From Bacillus_BA songklensis (GTDB lineage: Bacteria; Bacillota; Bacilli; Bacillales; Bacillaceae_H), in assembly GCF_042649685.1 (NCBI RefSeq), contig NZ_JBHRZT010000067.1, positions 62,001-126,000 on the forward strand: a stretch of 64,000 nucleotides of DNA, read 5' to 3'. The first letter of the stretch is position 1. Each line of letters opens with the position of its first letter. Position numbers and translations under genes: made by a program. Below are positions 33,121-42,473 of the stretch, one piece after another. The notes under the pieces are model-generated. The model had not been told where the DNA came from and did no database searches. It was given only the letters and a program-made list of their open reading frames with translations.

Positions 33121-33167
33121 TTTTTTGAAAGTTCTATTTAGTTTAAGGTTCAGTCGTTCCTGGCATC

Positions 33168-33289
33168 TTACTTACCGCAACACTTTATATACTTTTTCCC
33201 GCTCCCGCATGGGCATGAATCATTACGGCCAATTTAGTTATTTCTTCTCTAACTTCTTTCTAATTTTCTATTATTTCTGTTTTACCCAT
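33168..33289 (-). pseudogene. SEC-C metal-binding motif remnant
   Basis: Minus strand: GRNDSCPCGSGKKYIKCCGK and stop, the zinc-binding SEC-C signature. The upstream frame MGKTEIIEN ends at a stop, resumes KEVREEITK and then needs a one-base shift to join the motif. It was a very small SEC-C protein or the end of a larger one. Confidence 0.6.
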
Positions 33290-33354
33290 TATAAACACGA
33301 AAAGCAATAACTACACCCATTTTTGTAGGTATAGGATCAGTATGCCGCAAAACA

Positions 33355-33387
33355 AAGAAACCTGCATCCAATTGGGAGCAGGCTTCT
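33355..33387 (-). terminator. Terminator after ctaB
   Basis: Minus strand GAAGCCTGC/GCAGGTTTC stem (one G-T), then TTTGTTTTG. It lies 80 nt past the ctaB stop. Confidence 0.6.
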
Positions 33388-33466
33388 TATGAGTCACCAG
33401 GTTTGTATAAAATATACAGAGCTTGATCTTTTTATTCGATTCCCAGCTTTTGAAATTATTTTGAAA

Positions 33467-34384
33467 TTATTTAATAAACGACATCACGATCATTAATACA
33501 AAAAGAATCGTGAGATGGTTTAGGGAAAATACAAACATAAGTGTCGCCCATTTTGTATGTTCCATTTTACGGAATCCAAAGATACCAAGCAGCATCCAGA
33601 TAAGGGTTAGTCCAAACATGGTAAAGGCAATTACTTTACTAAACGGCCAAAATAAAAATGAAGCCAATAGTAATATTACTAAATATGCAATGGTCTGAAC
33701 TTTTGTGCGATGAATTCCTTTTACAACTGGAAGCATTGGTACTCCTGCTGCTTTGTACTCTTCTAATCGTCTAATCGCAATTGCGTAAAAGTGGGGCGGC
33801 TGCCATAAGAACATTAATACAAATAGTCCGATCGCAATTGGATGCAGGATATCTGAAGAGATAGCAACCCAGCCGATCAGCGGCGGCATGGCTCCGGAAA
33901 GGCTTCCAACTTCCGTATTATAAATCGTTTTGCGCTTTGTTAACATTGTGTAGGGAAATACATAAAAGAAAAATCCTAAAAAGCCCATGAACGCCGCCAT
34001 CTTAGAAACGGTTAATAAAAGGCCCAACCCGGCAGCCACAAGGACGATTCCCAGCCACAAAGCAAATTTAGGATTGATCGTACCATCTGCAGTCGGTCTA
34101 TCCATCGTTCTCTTCATTATGGCATCAATATCCCGATCATAAAAGTTGTTAATAGCACCTGAACCGCCGACAACAAATGACGTTCCCATTAAGGTTAAAA
34201 TGACAACCGGGATTTGCTTTACAAAACTTAGGTCATTCACATATAAAGCTAAACAAAGACCTGCGAACATCCCCATCACATTTGATTGAATAATCCCGGT
34301 TTTTATAATAGCGCTTATCACTTTCCATGAAAAATAGTGTTTCATAGAAAGGGAGTTCTTTGCAATTGCTTCAGAGTTTTTCAC
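33467..34384 (-). CDS. ctaB: Protoheme IX farnesyltransferase (heme O synthase)
   Basis: 305 aa UbiA-family membrane prenyltransferase that attaches farnesyl to heme B to give heme O for cytochrome oxidases. The first Asp-rich motif NNFYDRDIDAIMKRTMDRP (about 98-116) is complete, and the second region YKAAGVPMLPVVKG is present; about nine membrane helices. GTG 34384 is chosen because AAAGAGGAG lies 7 nt upstream; the ATG two codons earlier is too close. It is isolated: no ctaA or ctaCDEF nearby, so it may be the second copy (CtaO-like) in this genome. Confidence 0.9.
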   Translation of the reverse strand: MKNSEAIAKNSLSMKHYFSWKVISAIIKTGIIQSNVMGMFAGLCLALYVNDLSFVKQIPVVILTLMGTSFVVGGSGAINNFYDRDIDAIMKRTMDRPTADGTINPKFALWLGIVLVAAGLGLLLTVSKMAAFMGFLGFFFYVFPYTMLTKRKTIYNTEVGSLSGAMPPLIGWVAISSDILHPIAIGLFVLMFLWQPPHFYAIAIRRLEEYKAAGVPMLPVVKGIHRTKVQTIAYLVILLLASFLFWPFSKVIAFTMFGLTLIWMLLGIFGFRKMEHTKWATLMFVFSLNHLTILFVLMIVMSFIK

Positions 34385-34684
34385 AACCATTCTCCTCTTT
34401 CATTTATCCATTGAGAGATAAATATGTTCTTTTCTAATCCACTATGCTATTTTAACAGAAAATTGATTTAAAAGGTTCTAATGCAAACCGCCAATTTTGT
34501 CAAAAGGATGAACAATAATAGAAGTAAAATTCTGAAACCTTCAATTTTCTTTCTATACCGTTACAATTTTCCATAAAACATCCAAGTTTCTCCTATTAGA
34601 AAATCCAAGCATACGCCTCATTCATTAACCAATGATTAACATTTATCAATTGCAAGAATAATAGAATAAGTTCTATCAAAAAAA
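34385..34684. other. Gene-free interval
   Basis: AT-rich, no supported frame. Contains the ctaB upstream region; no clear promoter or regulatory dyad was identified. Confidence 0.4.
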
Positions 34685-34706
34685 CCCTGGTTTCAAAGAA
34701 CCAGGG
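34679..34706 (-). terminator. Terminator after the SodC gene
   Basis: CCCTGGTT/AACCAGGG hairpin (34685-34692 with 34699-34706); on the minus strand it is followed by six T. Eleven nt past the stop. Confidence 0.8.
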
Positions 34707-34716
34707 CTCTCATACT

Positions 34717-35847
34717 TTATTCCGGTATATTTCCACCGGCAACCCTATCTCCAGAGTTACCAGAAGGGTCGGTTACACCATCATCTTCCATGGCGTGAAT
34801 AATGAGTGATTTACCTAATACACTGTTGCTCTTCCCTTTTTCGAGTGATAAACCACTAAGGAATATCGTTTGCTCGACTTTTCCGTTTTCATCTGCAACT
34901 AAGTTAGGCAGATCACCAAGGTGGGCTCCATCAGGGTTATGTTGACCGTGCTTCTTGCCTGATGGATTAAAGTGACCACCTGCTGTTTTAAAATCATTGC
35001 CAACAATCGCATTTTCATGAATGTGGAATCCATGCTTACCAGGAGCAAGACCTGAAGCACTAACTTTAAGCATGATCTGATCACCCATCTGACCAAATGC
35101 AGCGAACCCAATTTTCTCTCCTTTAGCATTCTTCAGTTCAAGAAAAGTAGTGGCAATCTTGTGTTGCTCCTCATCAGAGATGAAGTAAGCATGCAAATCA
35201 AAATGCGGTATCTCAAATCCCGGGTGACCATGAGGTTGGAATTCAATATCCGTCTGGACAATGGATGGAGAAGGTAAGCCCTTCATGCCTTCAAGATTGG
35301 TGTGGTTTTTACCATTAATGAAGTCATCCTGTGCAATCATGTACTCTATAAAAACAAGCTTTCCATTATATACTCCATAAATGGGACCATTTGGCATTTC
35401 CTCAGGATTCGCCCAGTGTTCTCCCATAGCTGGCACTACATGGGGGTCTAATTGAACAGTTCCTTTTGGTAGTGCTAAAACATAAGCTTCTTGTTTTTGC
35501 GCATCCCAGCTAATTATTTGTGCATCGACTGCGGTACCAAGGTCGTTAATCCATGCAGTCGGTTCACCGTTTACCAGCTTTATGTTATTAATTTTTTTGC
35601 CGTTAAAAATAACTGATTTCTTATTTTGTTCCAATTCGAACGTTTTCTTAAACAGATCTGCAAATGCACTGACAGAGACGTAAGCCTTAGAATGTTGGAT
35701 ATGATTTAAGTCCGATTTAACTTCCACACCATTCACGAGTACCGAAAGTTTTTTTTCTGTTTTGTCTACATGTACCCCATGAGCTGAAGCCACTCCTGAT
35801 ACAAATAGTAACGCACTAATCAAGAACACTGAAGCAAGTCTCTTCAT
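34717..35847 (-). CDS. Secreted Cu/Zn superoxide dismutase with two extra N-terminal domains
   Basis: 376 aa. Signal peptide 1-22 (MKRLASVFLISALLFVSGVA, cleavage near ASA-HG). Residues about 30-125 resemble the copper-amine-oxidase N-terminal repeat domain (VLVNGVEVKSD, FNGKKINNIKLVNGEPTAWI). Residues about 135-225 resemble a TTHB210/DUF5602-type module (PAMGEHWANPEEMPNGPIYG, KLVFIEYMI, HGHPG). Residues about 228-376 are SodC: copper ligands H275, H277, H292 and H351, zinc ligands H292, H300, H309 and D312, and active-site R368, all present. No Cys occurs in the protein, so the usual SodC disulfide is missing. It would dismutate superoxide outside the membrane. Domain limits are estimates. 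Confidence 0.85.
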   Translation of the reverse strand: MKRLASVFLISALLFVSGVASAHGVHVDKTEKKLSVLVNGVEVKSDLNHIQHSKAYVSVSAFADLFKKTFELEQNKKSVIFNGKKINNIKLVNGEPTAWINDLGTAVDAQIISWDAQKQEAYVLALPKGTVQLDPHVVPAMGEHWANPEEMPNGPIYGVYNGKLVFIEYMIAQDDFINGKNHTNLEGMKGLPSPSIVQTDIEFQPHGHPGFEIPHFDLHAYFISDEEQHKIATTFLELKNAKGEKIGFAAFGQMGDQIMLKVSASGLAPGKHGFHIHENAIVGNDFKTAGGHFNPSGKKHGQHNPDGAHLGDLPNLVADENGKVEQTIFLSGLSLEKGKSNSVLGKSLIIHAMEDDGVTDPSGNSGDRVAGGNIPE

Positions 35848-35965
35848 GCCATTCCTCCTAATTTCATACTGTTAATGTCTGAAACAATGTAAGTATATAA
35901 TCCCATTCATCAATTTATGTTTAACACATCTTTTTTTTTGCAGCAGTTATTTTTCTTACTACATG

Positions 35966-35995
35966 AAAAAAAGAGCCGGCACCTGGCCGAACTCT
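35966..35995 (-). terminator. Terminator after the small secreted-protein gene
   Basis: Minus strand AGAGTTCGGC/GCCGGCTCT stem with a small bulge, then seven T. Twenty-nine nt past the stop. Confidence 0.65.
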
Positions 35996-36024
35996 CCTGG
36001 AAATGAAGCTTTATGCATCTCAAA

Positions 36025-36327
36025 TTATTCTGCGGGCACCTTTATCCCTAACATTTCCATAACTGCGCGGTCTGAACCGGTTTCTTCGTAGCTTCGATCT
36101 ATCAGTTCTTTAATTTCCGGAGGGGCAGCGTCGTAAAGTTCGGCTATGTCTGTTGCAGGTTGGTCGGAATTGGAATAATACTCGAGAAGCTTCTCATATT
36201 CACCATTGTTTTTGTCAGCAGCCACTTCACCTTTTCGGGGGTTACCCTCATGAATCCAAGTCTCAGCACTGGAGGATGATACGCCAAAAATCAGAAATGT
36301 TATTAGTATTACAAACGTCTTTTTCAA
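36025..36327 (-). CDS. Small secreted protein of unknown function
   Basis: 100 aa. The TTG at 36327 (MKKTFVILITFLIFGVSSSSA) gives a clean signal peptide with cleavage after SSSA and has AGGGGAGGG upstream; the longer ORF to 36468 would bury it. The mature part is acidic, about 78 aa, with NSDQPATDIAELYDAAPPEIKELIDRS and a C-terminal short helix AVMEMLGIKVPAE. No Cys and no recognised domain. It follows the ABC permease gene on the same strand by 156 nt, so cotranscription is possible. Confidence 0.6.
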   Translation of the reverse strand: MKKTFVILITFLIFGVSSSSAETWIHEGNPRKGEVAADKNNGEYEKLLEYYSNSDQPATDIAELYDAAPPEIKELIDRSYEETGSDRAVMEMLGIKVPAE

Positions 36328-36483
36328 TTTTGTCCCTCCCCTTTTACTAAAATTATTCGCTTCCCTGTAAAAATCTTCCTCCCTCTTTAGACGGCTTATT
36401 TTTTGACCGATATTAATGAAAATACCCCGATTATTAAGAGATGAATCCCTCCATTTATCACGACACACCTCTCATTGAAATTC

Positions 36484-37464
36484 CTAATAAACATCCTGCC
36501 TAATAAAGACTATAAAGGAAACGGCCAACGCAGTCGCTCCCCAAATCGACAATACGATAAGAGAAAACCCTAAAGACATCCCCTCAATAGGAGGAGCAAT
36601 ACCTCTCAAATAGCCGGTCAGGTCGAGGTTGACCATAAAGAGATACTTGGCGGACTTCCAGGAAGAAACCATACTGCTTAATATCGTTCCGGAAATTAGA
36701 CATGCTAACATCACTCCCATTCCGGCGGCTGTGCTTCTGATCAGGACAGACAGCATAAAAGAAAAAGTGCCTGCCACAAGAGAAACAAACCAGGCTAACC
36801 CGGACTCCATCAATAAATATTGCCATTGGGGGATAAGATGTACGGCCGAAGTATTTAATTCCCCTCCCTCAACAGTGAAACCGGTTAAAACAGGGGCAGT
36901 CCAGCCCTTGTAACCAAAAACGAGGCCAGATATCAAATAGGATAACACTCCAAATAGCAACATGATAAGGGAAACGGAAAAGATAAGAGTCATGTATTTA
37001 CTCAACAGGATTTTCCACCTTTTCACAGGCCTTGTAAGCAACAATTTTACAGTCCCTATACTGTATTCCGAGGAAACGAGATCTGCCGCGACAACCATGA
37101 TCATTAAGGGCAGCAAAAGCTGAATGGAATTTTCCACAAATTCTCTCACAAATGTGGGAGCACCAGGCTCTGCCGGATTGATATCATGATCTAAGTAATA
37201 TTGTTGTTGGGTTACTCTAATCTGCAGCTGCTTTCTCCACTCTTCAGAAATCTGGCTACTGTTAAGCCTGTTTTGTGTGTCAACGATTTGCTGCTGTAAG
37301 GAGGTGCGCCAATCTGTTGTTCCGAGCTTTTCTTTTATCCTTTCACTTTCCTTATATTGGGCATAAGTAAACATGGCAATCAAGACAGCCATGATCATCG
37401 TCACGACAGCAATCCTTTTTTTGGCTATCAGCTTTATCATTTCGTTATGCAACAAATTAATCAA
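36484..37464 (-). CDS. ABC-2 type transporter permease
   Basis: 326 aa. One N-terminal helix (RIAVVTMIMAVLIAMFTYA), a long extracytoplasmic loop (about 38-105), then five to six C-terminal helices including VVAADLVSSEYSIGTVKLLLTRPVKR, the conserved loop of ABC-2 permeases that follows helix 2. Overlaps the ATPase gene by 8 nt, so translational coupling is likely. Together they resemble BcrAB-type exporters for peptides or antibiotics, or YhaP/YtrC-like stress transporters. Substrate unknown. Confidence 0.85.
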   Translation of the reverse strand: MINLLHNEMIKLIAKKRIAVVTMIMAVLIAMFTYAQYKESERIKEKLGTTDWRTSLQQQIVDTQNRLNSSQISEEWRKQLQIRVTQQQYYLDHDINPAEPGAPTFVREFVENSIQLLLPLMIMVVAADLVSSEYSIGTVKLLLTRPVKRWKILLSKYMTLIFSVSLIMLLFGVLSYLISGLVFGYKGWTAPVLTGFTVEGGELNTSAVHLIPQWQYLLMESGLAWFVSLVAGTFSFMLSVLIRSTAAGMGVMLACLISGTILSSMVSSWKSAKYLFMVNLDLTGYLRGIAPPIEGMSLGFSLIVLSIWGATALAVSFIVFIRQDVY

Positions 37465-38368
37465 CGGACTGCCCTCCTGTCATTTCAAGGAATAAATCCT
37501 CTAACGTCGGGAGCCTTCTGTTCATTTCTTTTACAGTCACTCCGGCTTCAAGCAGCCTTCGATTCCATTCCCCTGCCTCATTCTCCAAATAAGGGGTGAT
37601 GAGCATCTCGCCTTCTTCTTTCACATACTCCGCCAACTCTTGTAATATTCTTTTTCCTTCATTTAATGGAGACAATCTCCATATAAGGAGCTCTTGCCTG
37701 GAAAGAAGTGTTTCAACCGATTCGGTCTGAAGGATTTGACCTTTGGCTATAATGGCCACACGGTCACACATCAATTGAATTTCACTAAGCAGATGGCTGG
37801 ATACAAGCACACTCACCCCTTCCTCTTCAGCCAAAAATCGGATGAACTGACGCATTTCGCGGATACCAGAAGGATCGAGGCCGTTTGTCGGTTCGTCAAG
37901 AATCAAAACTTTAGGCCTTCCGAGCATTGCCTGGGCAATTCCGAGTCTTTGTCTCATCCCTAAAGAATAGGTTTTTACTTTATCGTGGATTCTTTCCTGC
38001 AGCCCAACCAATTGAACGACTTCCACAATCCGGTCATCCCCTATTTCCTGAAGCATTCTCGCAAAATGCCGGAGGTTTTCCCACCCGCTTAAATAAGGAT
38101 ACAGCTCCGGATTTTCTACAATACAACCAAGATGCTGCATCGCTCCTGTAAAATCATCCGCTACATCCTTGCCACAAATGTGAATCGATCCGGAAGTAGG
38201 CCGTATCAGCCCTACAAGCATGCGAATCGTCGTCGTCTTTCCTGCTCCGTTTGGTCCTAAAAAGCCAAAAACTTCCCCGCTCTTTAGTTCAAAATCAATC
38301 CCCTTGATGATCTCCCTTTTGCCAATTGTCTTCCGTAATCCTTTGACAGACAATGTAATTTCACTCAT
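37457..38368 (-). CDS. ABC transporter ATP-binding protein
   Basis: 303 aa. Walker A GPNGAGKTT (about 37-45), signature YSLGMRQRLG (about 134-143), Walker B VLILDEPTNGLDP, switch His in VSSHLL. The C-terminal 80 residues form the extra domain of the BcrA/DrrA-type ATPases. ATG 38368 has GGGAGGGAG upstream. Second gene of a GDSL esterase-ATPase-permease operon. Confidence 0.92.
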   Translation of the reverse strand: MSEITLSVKGLRKTIGKREIIKGIDFELKSGEVFGFLGPNGAGKTTTIRMLVGLIRPTSGSIHICGKDVADDFTGAMQHLGCIVENPELYPYLSGWENLRHFARMLQEIGDDRIVEVVQLVGLQERIHDKVKTYSLGMRQRLGIAQAMLGRPKVLILDEPTNGLDPSGIREMRQFIRFLAEEEGVSVLVSSHLLSEIQLMCDRVAIIAKGQILQTESVETLLSRQELLIWRLSPLNEGKRILQELAEYVKEEGEMLITPYLENEAGEWNRRLLEAGVTVKEMNRRLPTLEDLFLEMTGGQSVD

Positions 38369-38380
38369 GCTCTCCCTCCC

Positions 38381-39160
38381 TTACCATGTAATTAATGATG
38401 CTACCCGTTCGGCTATTAATTGATAGCCCTTGGCATTAGGATGAAACTTGTCCGTATAGAGATAGTCATCCGCCTTCAACTGGAATAAATCAAATGTAGG
38501 TACAAAAACGGTCTTCGGATACTTTGCACTGACTTCGGCACTCTCGTAATTCCAATCCCTGACGATTTTCGAAGTAAGCTTTGCGTCATCAAGCTCGATA
38601 AAGGGATTATATAAACCGATGAGAAAGATAGTTGCTTCGGAATTTGCTGACCGAAGATTCGATAAAATGCCCTTTAAATTTTGGAGGTAGTTCTCTTCTA
38701 ATTTTTTTACATCTTGAATATTGAGATTTTCAAGAGTTTGCCCTCCGCGAAAAAGATCATTCCCGCCAATTGTAATGAGAATAATATCCGCTTTTTTAAT
38801 TTGTCTTTGCAATTCCTTTTGCTTTACTTGATTGGCCAACTGTGCAGACGTTTGTCCTTTAATCCCAAAATTCGAAAGAAGCATCTTCCGGTCTGATTTC
38901 TTCTTGAGATTTTCCACCAAATCGCCAACATATCCCTTACCTGTCGGATCTCCTGTTCCCCTTGTAAGCGAGTCTCCCAACGCTACTATATCAAAACGAT
39001 CCTTTCCTTCCTCCGCTGATTCTATATCCGGTGTTTCAATCGCAGGAGACTTCTTTGGCTCATTGAAATAATCGTAAAGCGACCATCCTAATCCAACTAT
39101 CCATAAAAGGCAAGAAAGCCCGGAAATCACAGCAATAAATGGAACCCACTTTCCTCTCAA
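38381..39160 (-). CDS. SGNH/GDSL-type lipase-esterase, membrane anchored
   Basis: 259 aa. An N-terminal hydrophobic segment (VPFIAVISGLSCLLWIVGLG, about 6-26) acts as an anchor or uncleaved signal. The hydrolase domain has block I GDSLTRGTG with nucleophile S64, block III GGND with N134, and block V DKFHPNAKGY with the catalytic Asp and His. The start is TTG 39160 with AAAGGAGGA. It lies 12 nt before the ABC ATPase gene. Linkage suggests lipid or cell-envelope modification connected with the exporter (inference). Confidence 0.85.
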   Translation of the reverse strand: MRGKWVPFIAVISGLSCLLWIVGLGWSLYDYFNEPKKSPAIETPDIESAEEGKDRFDIVALGDSLTRGTGDPTGKGYVGDLVENLKKKSDRKMLLSNFGIKGQTSAQLANQVKQKELQRQIKKADIILITIGGNDLFRGGQTLENLNIQDVKKLEENYLQNLKGILSNLRSANSEATIFLIGLYNPFIELDDAKLTSKIVRDWNYESAEVSAKYPKTVFVPTFDLFQLKADDYLYTDKFHPNAKGYQLIAERVASLITW

Positions 39161-39560
39161 TTCTTATCCTCCTTTTCTCTGTATCCAGAGATTTCAAGAT
39201 AAAAACCACCTATCTTGCCACTCAACAATAGGTGCTGATCATTCAATATCTATTAAAGCTCTTTTAGGAGGATTATAGCAAATAGTAATGTTTGGATGTT
39301 AATGTTTAACAAGAACATTTCGGCATACTAAAAAATTTATAGACCGTTCCATACTTTTCTATTCAATTACAATACAACACAAATCAAAAGCAAGCCCTTG
39401 AACAGGACTTGCTTATACTTTTATCATTGCCTCTCTGTACAAATATAATCTTACTGTTCATTAGTCTTGAATGATTGATTGTTATTACATGATCTCATTT
39501 AATAATTTGTTAATAAGATAAATATCTTTTCATATATTTATTAATAATGCGCCTCTGTAG
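39161..39560. other. Gene-free interval upstream of the esterase operon
   Basis: AT-rich. A hairpin AAGCAAGCCC/GGACTTGCTT lies at 39389-39415 and may terminate a lost gene. No other feature is supported. Confidence 0.4.
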
Positions 39561-39737
39561 CTCCAGAAGGGAAGAACGCCGGAAAACATTCGTAAGTTAA
39601 TGCTTCCAACCCTTGAAAAAATTTTGAATCCAGGCACAATTTTTCCCGAAGGCGGCTTCAACAATCTTATATGGGAATTAGGCTCACTTGAAACTCTACT
39701 TATACCAAGTAGGCAAATCTTTCTATTTGATGGATAG
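39561..39737 (+). pseudogene. Possible coding remnant of unknown gene
   Basis: An open stretch of 58 codons reads TPENIRKLMLPTLEKILNPG, FPEGGFNNLIWELGSLETLL. Composition and codon choice look protein-like, but there is no start or ribosome site and I do not recognise the family. Confidence 0.25.
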
Positions 39738-39805
39738 TAGGTCATGATTATAGAGCGACTTAGAGCCGTAAATGATAATTGAAGTGAATACAGGGAGAGG
39801 AAAAT

Positions 39806-40729
39806 ATGGCAATAAGGCCACCGTTGTTGCAAAGAGGAGACACGCTTGGATTGGTTACACCTGGCAGCCCTCTTGATGCTAATATTATTAATGCCAGAGT
39901 ACAAACTTTGAGAGATATGGGCTTTAATATAGTTTTTGGCAGGCACGTTTATTCTTATGAGGGCATCGTAGCTGCACCGGCCAGGCAAAGAGCCGAAGAT
40001 GTAATGAACATGTTCAGAGATCCGAGAGTCAAAATGATACTACCAACACGAGGAGGGACAGGGGTCCAGACCATTCTTCCTTATCTAGATTATGAAGTCA
40101 TAAGAGAGAACCCTAAAATGATATCTGGTTATAGCGACATAACAGTACTACTAAATAGTTTGTATCAATTTAGTAATTTAATTACGTTCCACAGCCTAAT
40201 GCTTATTGATTTTAGATTAGACACACCTGCTTATAATTTCAATCAATTCTTTGACGCAACCTCTACATTGATTTCTCCTAGGGCTATCCAAAATCCACCC
40301 GATATGCCTCTGATGAGTTTAGTACGAGGAAATGTAACGGGTCCAATAGTAGGTGGAAATATGACTTCGTTAGTCAATACCCTTGGTACTCCATTTGAAA
40401 TTGATACAAAAGGAAAAATACTTTTTTTAGAAGAAACCCATTCACCAACTAACATGATCTTTCGATATCTAACTCAACTATCGATGTCAGGTAAATTCCA
40501 AGATTGTCTTGGTATTATCATGGGAGAATGTACGAATTGCCTTGTATCCTATGGTACAACGTATGAAGATTTAATTCATGATTGGTTAGTTCCCTTAGGA
40601 AAACCATTGATGGTCAACCTTGCTACAGGGCATGGTTTTTATAAAGCCGCTATTCCAATTGGCGCTAATGTTAATCTCAATACGATAGATAATACATTGA
40701 CTGTGCTTGAACCAACCGTTTCTTCCTGA
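39806..40729 (+). CDS. LD-carboxypeptidase, peptidase family S66
   Basis: 307 aa. The catalytic Ser is S110 in GYSDIT; the second and third triad residues are Glu in LFLEE (about 209-210) and H276 in TGHGFYKAAIPIG. These cytosolic enzymes cleave the L-Ala/D-Ala bond of peptidoglycan tetrapeptides during recycling (YkfA/LdcA type) or inactivate microcin C-like compounds (MccF). The N-terminal segment LGLVTPGSPLD is typical. The gene stands alone with AGGGAGAGG before the ATG and a terminator after, so a scavenging or self-immunity role cannot be decided. Confidence 0.88.
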   Translation: MAIRPPLLQRGDTLGLVTPGSPLDANIINARVQTLRDMGFNIVFGRHVYSYEGIVAAPARQRAEDVMNMFRDPRVKMILPTRGGTGVQTILPYLDYEVIRENPKMISGYSDITVLLNSLYQFSNLITFHSLMLIDFRLDTPAYNFNQFFDATSTLISPRAIQNPPDMPLMSLVRGNVTGPIVGGNMTSLVNTLGTPFEIDTKGKILFLEETHSPTNMIFRYLTQLSMSGKFQDCLGIIMGECTNCLVSYGTTYEDLIHDWLVPLGKPLMVNLATGHGFYKAAIPIGANVNLNTIDNTLTVLEPTVSS

Positions 40730-40947
40730 TATGAAATATTTTGTTTAGAGTTTGTTTAGAGATAGAAACTCTTCATCATCAGATGCTACGATTTCTCGGA
40801 TCAACCTGGTTTCCTCCATTATCCTTCTAAAATTATAAGAGCAATTCTTTTTCTTATTTGACAATCTCTTGAGAAAATCCTTCTTCAATTAAACTGCCGT
40901 TAGCTGAAGTATAACGACCATAAAAACCCGTTATCGGCACAAACAAA

Positions 40948-40986
40948 AGGTTGGATACCTTTTTTAAGTACCCAACCTCTTTTTTG
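40948..40986 (+). terminator. Terminator
   Basis: AGGTTGG...GTAC / GTACCCAACCT hairpin with a following CTTTTTTT, about 220 nt after the S66 gene. The 40730-41090 interval holds nothing else recognisable. Confidence 0.7.
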
Positions 40987-41090
40987 TTGACATAAGTGGG
41001 TTTAGAGGAACTTAAAACATGCAAAAGCTCTTGGCTCTTCCCGCCTTACTGAAAAGGAAATAATCTAAGACTTCTTATACTAGAATCACC

Positions 41091-42191
41091 TTATACAGAA
41101 ACTTTATGGTTTCCTGTGCGAATGAATTCTATGATTTCTTCTTTATTTAGCCCGCTAATACCTAAATCCTCGATTGTTCTTCCTTCCATTTGCGGAATTC
41201 CACCGACAAGAATTTCACCTAACGTGATGAGTGAATCCATAACTGGTGTTTCTAATCCAATATGATCTGCGATTGAGGCGAATGTTCGTAAGCCAAAGGG
41301 AATATCTTCAGATAAATAACGTGATTTTAAAGAAGTAGGTCCTTTAATTGGTGTCAAGCTGCGGCTTCCATTTAACACTTCCCATGTTGTTCCCTTTGGA
41401 CCATATCCCGATGTATGAAGAAGTTCACCAATTGTCATAAGATCCAAATCAAACCACTTACCAATCTCTAACCTTTCCTGATCCAGTTGTTCCATCACTC
41501 TAATGACAGATGGGGTCATCCCTTCTTCATAAATGTAAAAATCACCCTTTGATCTCTCAATGCGACCTGCATTTAAGATGGTTCCAGGCGGATGATCGAT
41601 TGGATTCATGCTGCTTAAACCGGCTTCAAGTACATTACTTACAGGAGTGATATCTAAAATATCATTGAGTAATCTCGTCGCCCACTCTGTATGAACAGAA
41701 GGAAAAACGCCGATTTGCACTTTAATTTTTACATTTACCCGTACTTTTCCAGGACCCTCTAGTCTTGTCGCATAAGGAAGTGTATCTGATTCAGCTAAAA
41801 CAACGTCCTCATTTGCTCCTAACTCCCTCCAAATTCTTGCAAACTCTAAAGAGCCAAGTGTTCCTGGCAGAAGAACAACCAATTGATTAGATTTAACTTT
41901 ATTCGCTAGCAGATTCGCATAACCTTTATGTGCAAAAGCCGGGACAGCAACAAGTATAATCTCAGCACCGTCTAATGCTTGATCAATATCACTTGTGACC
42001 ATATTGATTTCAGCTGTCCCATTCAGTACCTCTCCAAGACATTGAATACGTTTCGTTTCAAATACATCCTTCATCGAGTGACTAAATTGCTCCATTTCAA
42101 ATAGTCGAACTTCATGTCCAGCCAAACTTAAATCAGCTGCTAAAGTATGACCTCCATTGCCTCCGCCTAAGACTGCCACAGTCCTTTTCAT
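41091..42191 (-). CDS. NAD/opine dehydrogenase family protein
   Basis: 366 aa. Rossmann GGGNGGHTLAADL (8-20), then the glycerol-3-phosphate-dehydrogenase-like fold and the octopine/nopaline dehydrogenase C-terminal domain, with SSMNPIDHPPGTILNAGRIE carrying the His expected to be catalytic and a downstream Asp/Trp patch. Members interconvert amino acid plus 2-oxoacid with secondary amines (opines) or related N-substituted amino acids. It forms an operon with the symporter genes (169 nt downstream), under a CdaR-type regulator, so uptake plus oxidation of an opine-like compound is likely (inference). Confidence 0.8.
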   Translation of the reverse strand: MKRTVAVLGGGNGGHTLAADLSLAGHEVRLFEMEQFSHSMKDVFETKRIQCLGEVLNGTAEINMVTSDIDQALDGAEIILVAVPAFAHKGYANLLANKVKSNQLVVLLPGTLGSLEFARIWRELGANEDVVLAESDTLPYATRLEGPGKVRVNVKIKVQIGVFPSVHTEWATRLLNDILDITPVSNVLEAGLSSMNPIDHPPGTILNAGRIERSKGDFYIYEEGMTPSVIRVMEQLDQERLEIGKWFDLDLMTIGELLHTSGYGPKGTTWEVLNGSRSLTPIKGPTSLKSRYLSEDIPFGLRTFASIADHIGLETPVMDSLITLGEILVGGIPQMEGRTIEDLGISGLNKEEIIEFIRTGNHKVSV

Positions 42192-42359
42192 ATTGTTTCC
42201 TCCTTAGTATCTGTCATATTTTGTTATAACTCCATATTATATGGAATTGATAAAGATAAAACTGTTCTCCCCGCACAAAACTTTTACCGATTACTATGAA
42301 TATTTTGTTGAATTCATTTGTTTATTTATTAGAAAAGAACCATTATTCGAAACTTCTTA

Positions 42360-42473
42360 TTATTTCTTTATGACCTCTTCTATATAATATTTCGTGCAAA
42401 TGACGCCTGTAATAATGGTCACCACTATTAATACTGCTGGGATGAAATAAAGAAGAAAACTATAAAGCATCAT
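42360..42473 (-). CDS. Symporter small accessory protein
   Basis: 37 aa: MMLYSFLLYFIPAVLIVVTI, ITGVICTKYYIEEVIKK. One membrane span and a charged tail. It overlaps the last 14 nt of the symporter gene in another frame, with AAAGGAGA 9 nt upstream, so coupled translation is expected. Tiny one-span proteins of this type are known next to SSS symporters. Its presence supports the symporter being functional. Confidence 0.75.
   Translation of the reverse strand: MMLYSFLLYFIPAVLIVVTIITGVICTKYYIEEVIKK

Noticed and set aside
39530..39988. 152-codon minus-strand frame opposite the S66 gene start
   Set aside because: It covers the well-supported S66 gene start and its ribosome site in antisense; composition is not protein-like.
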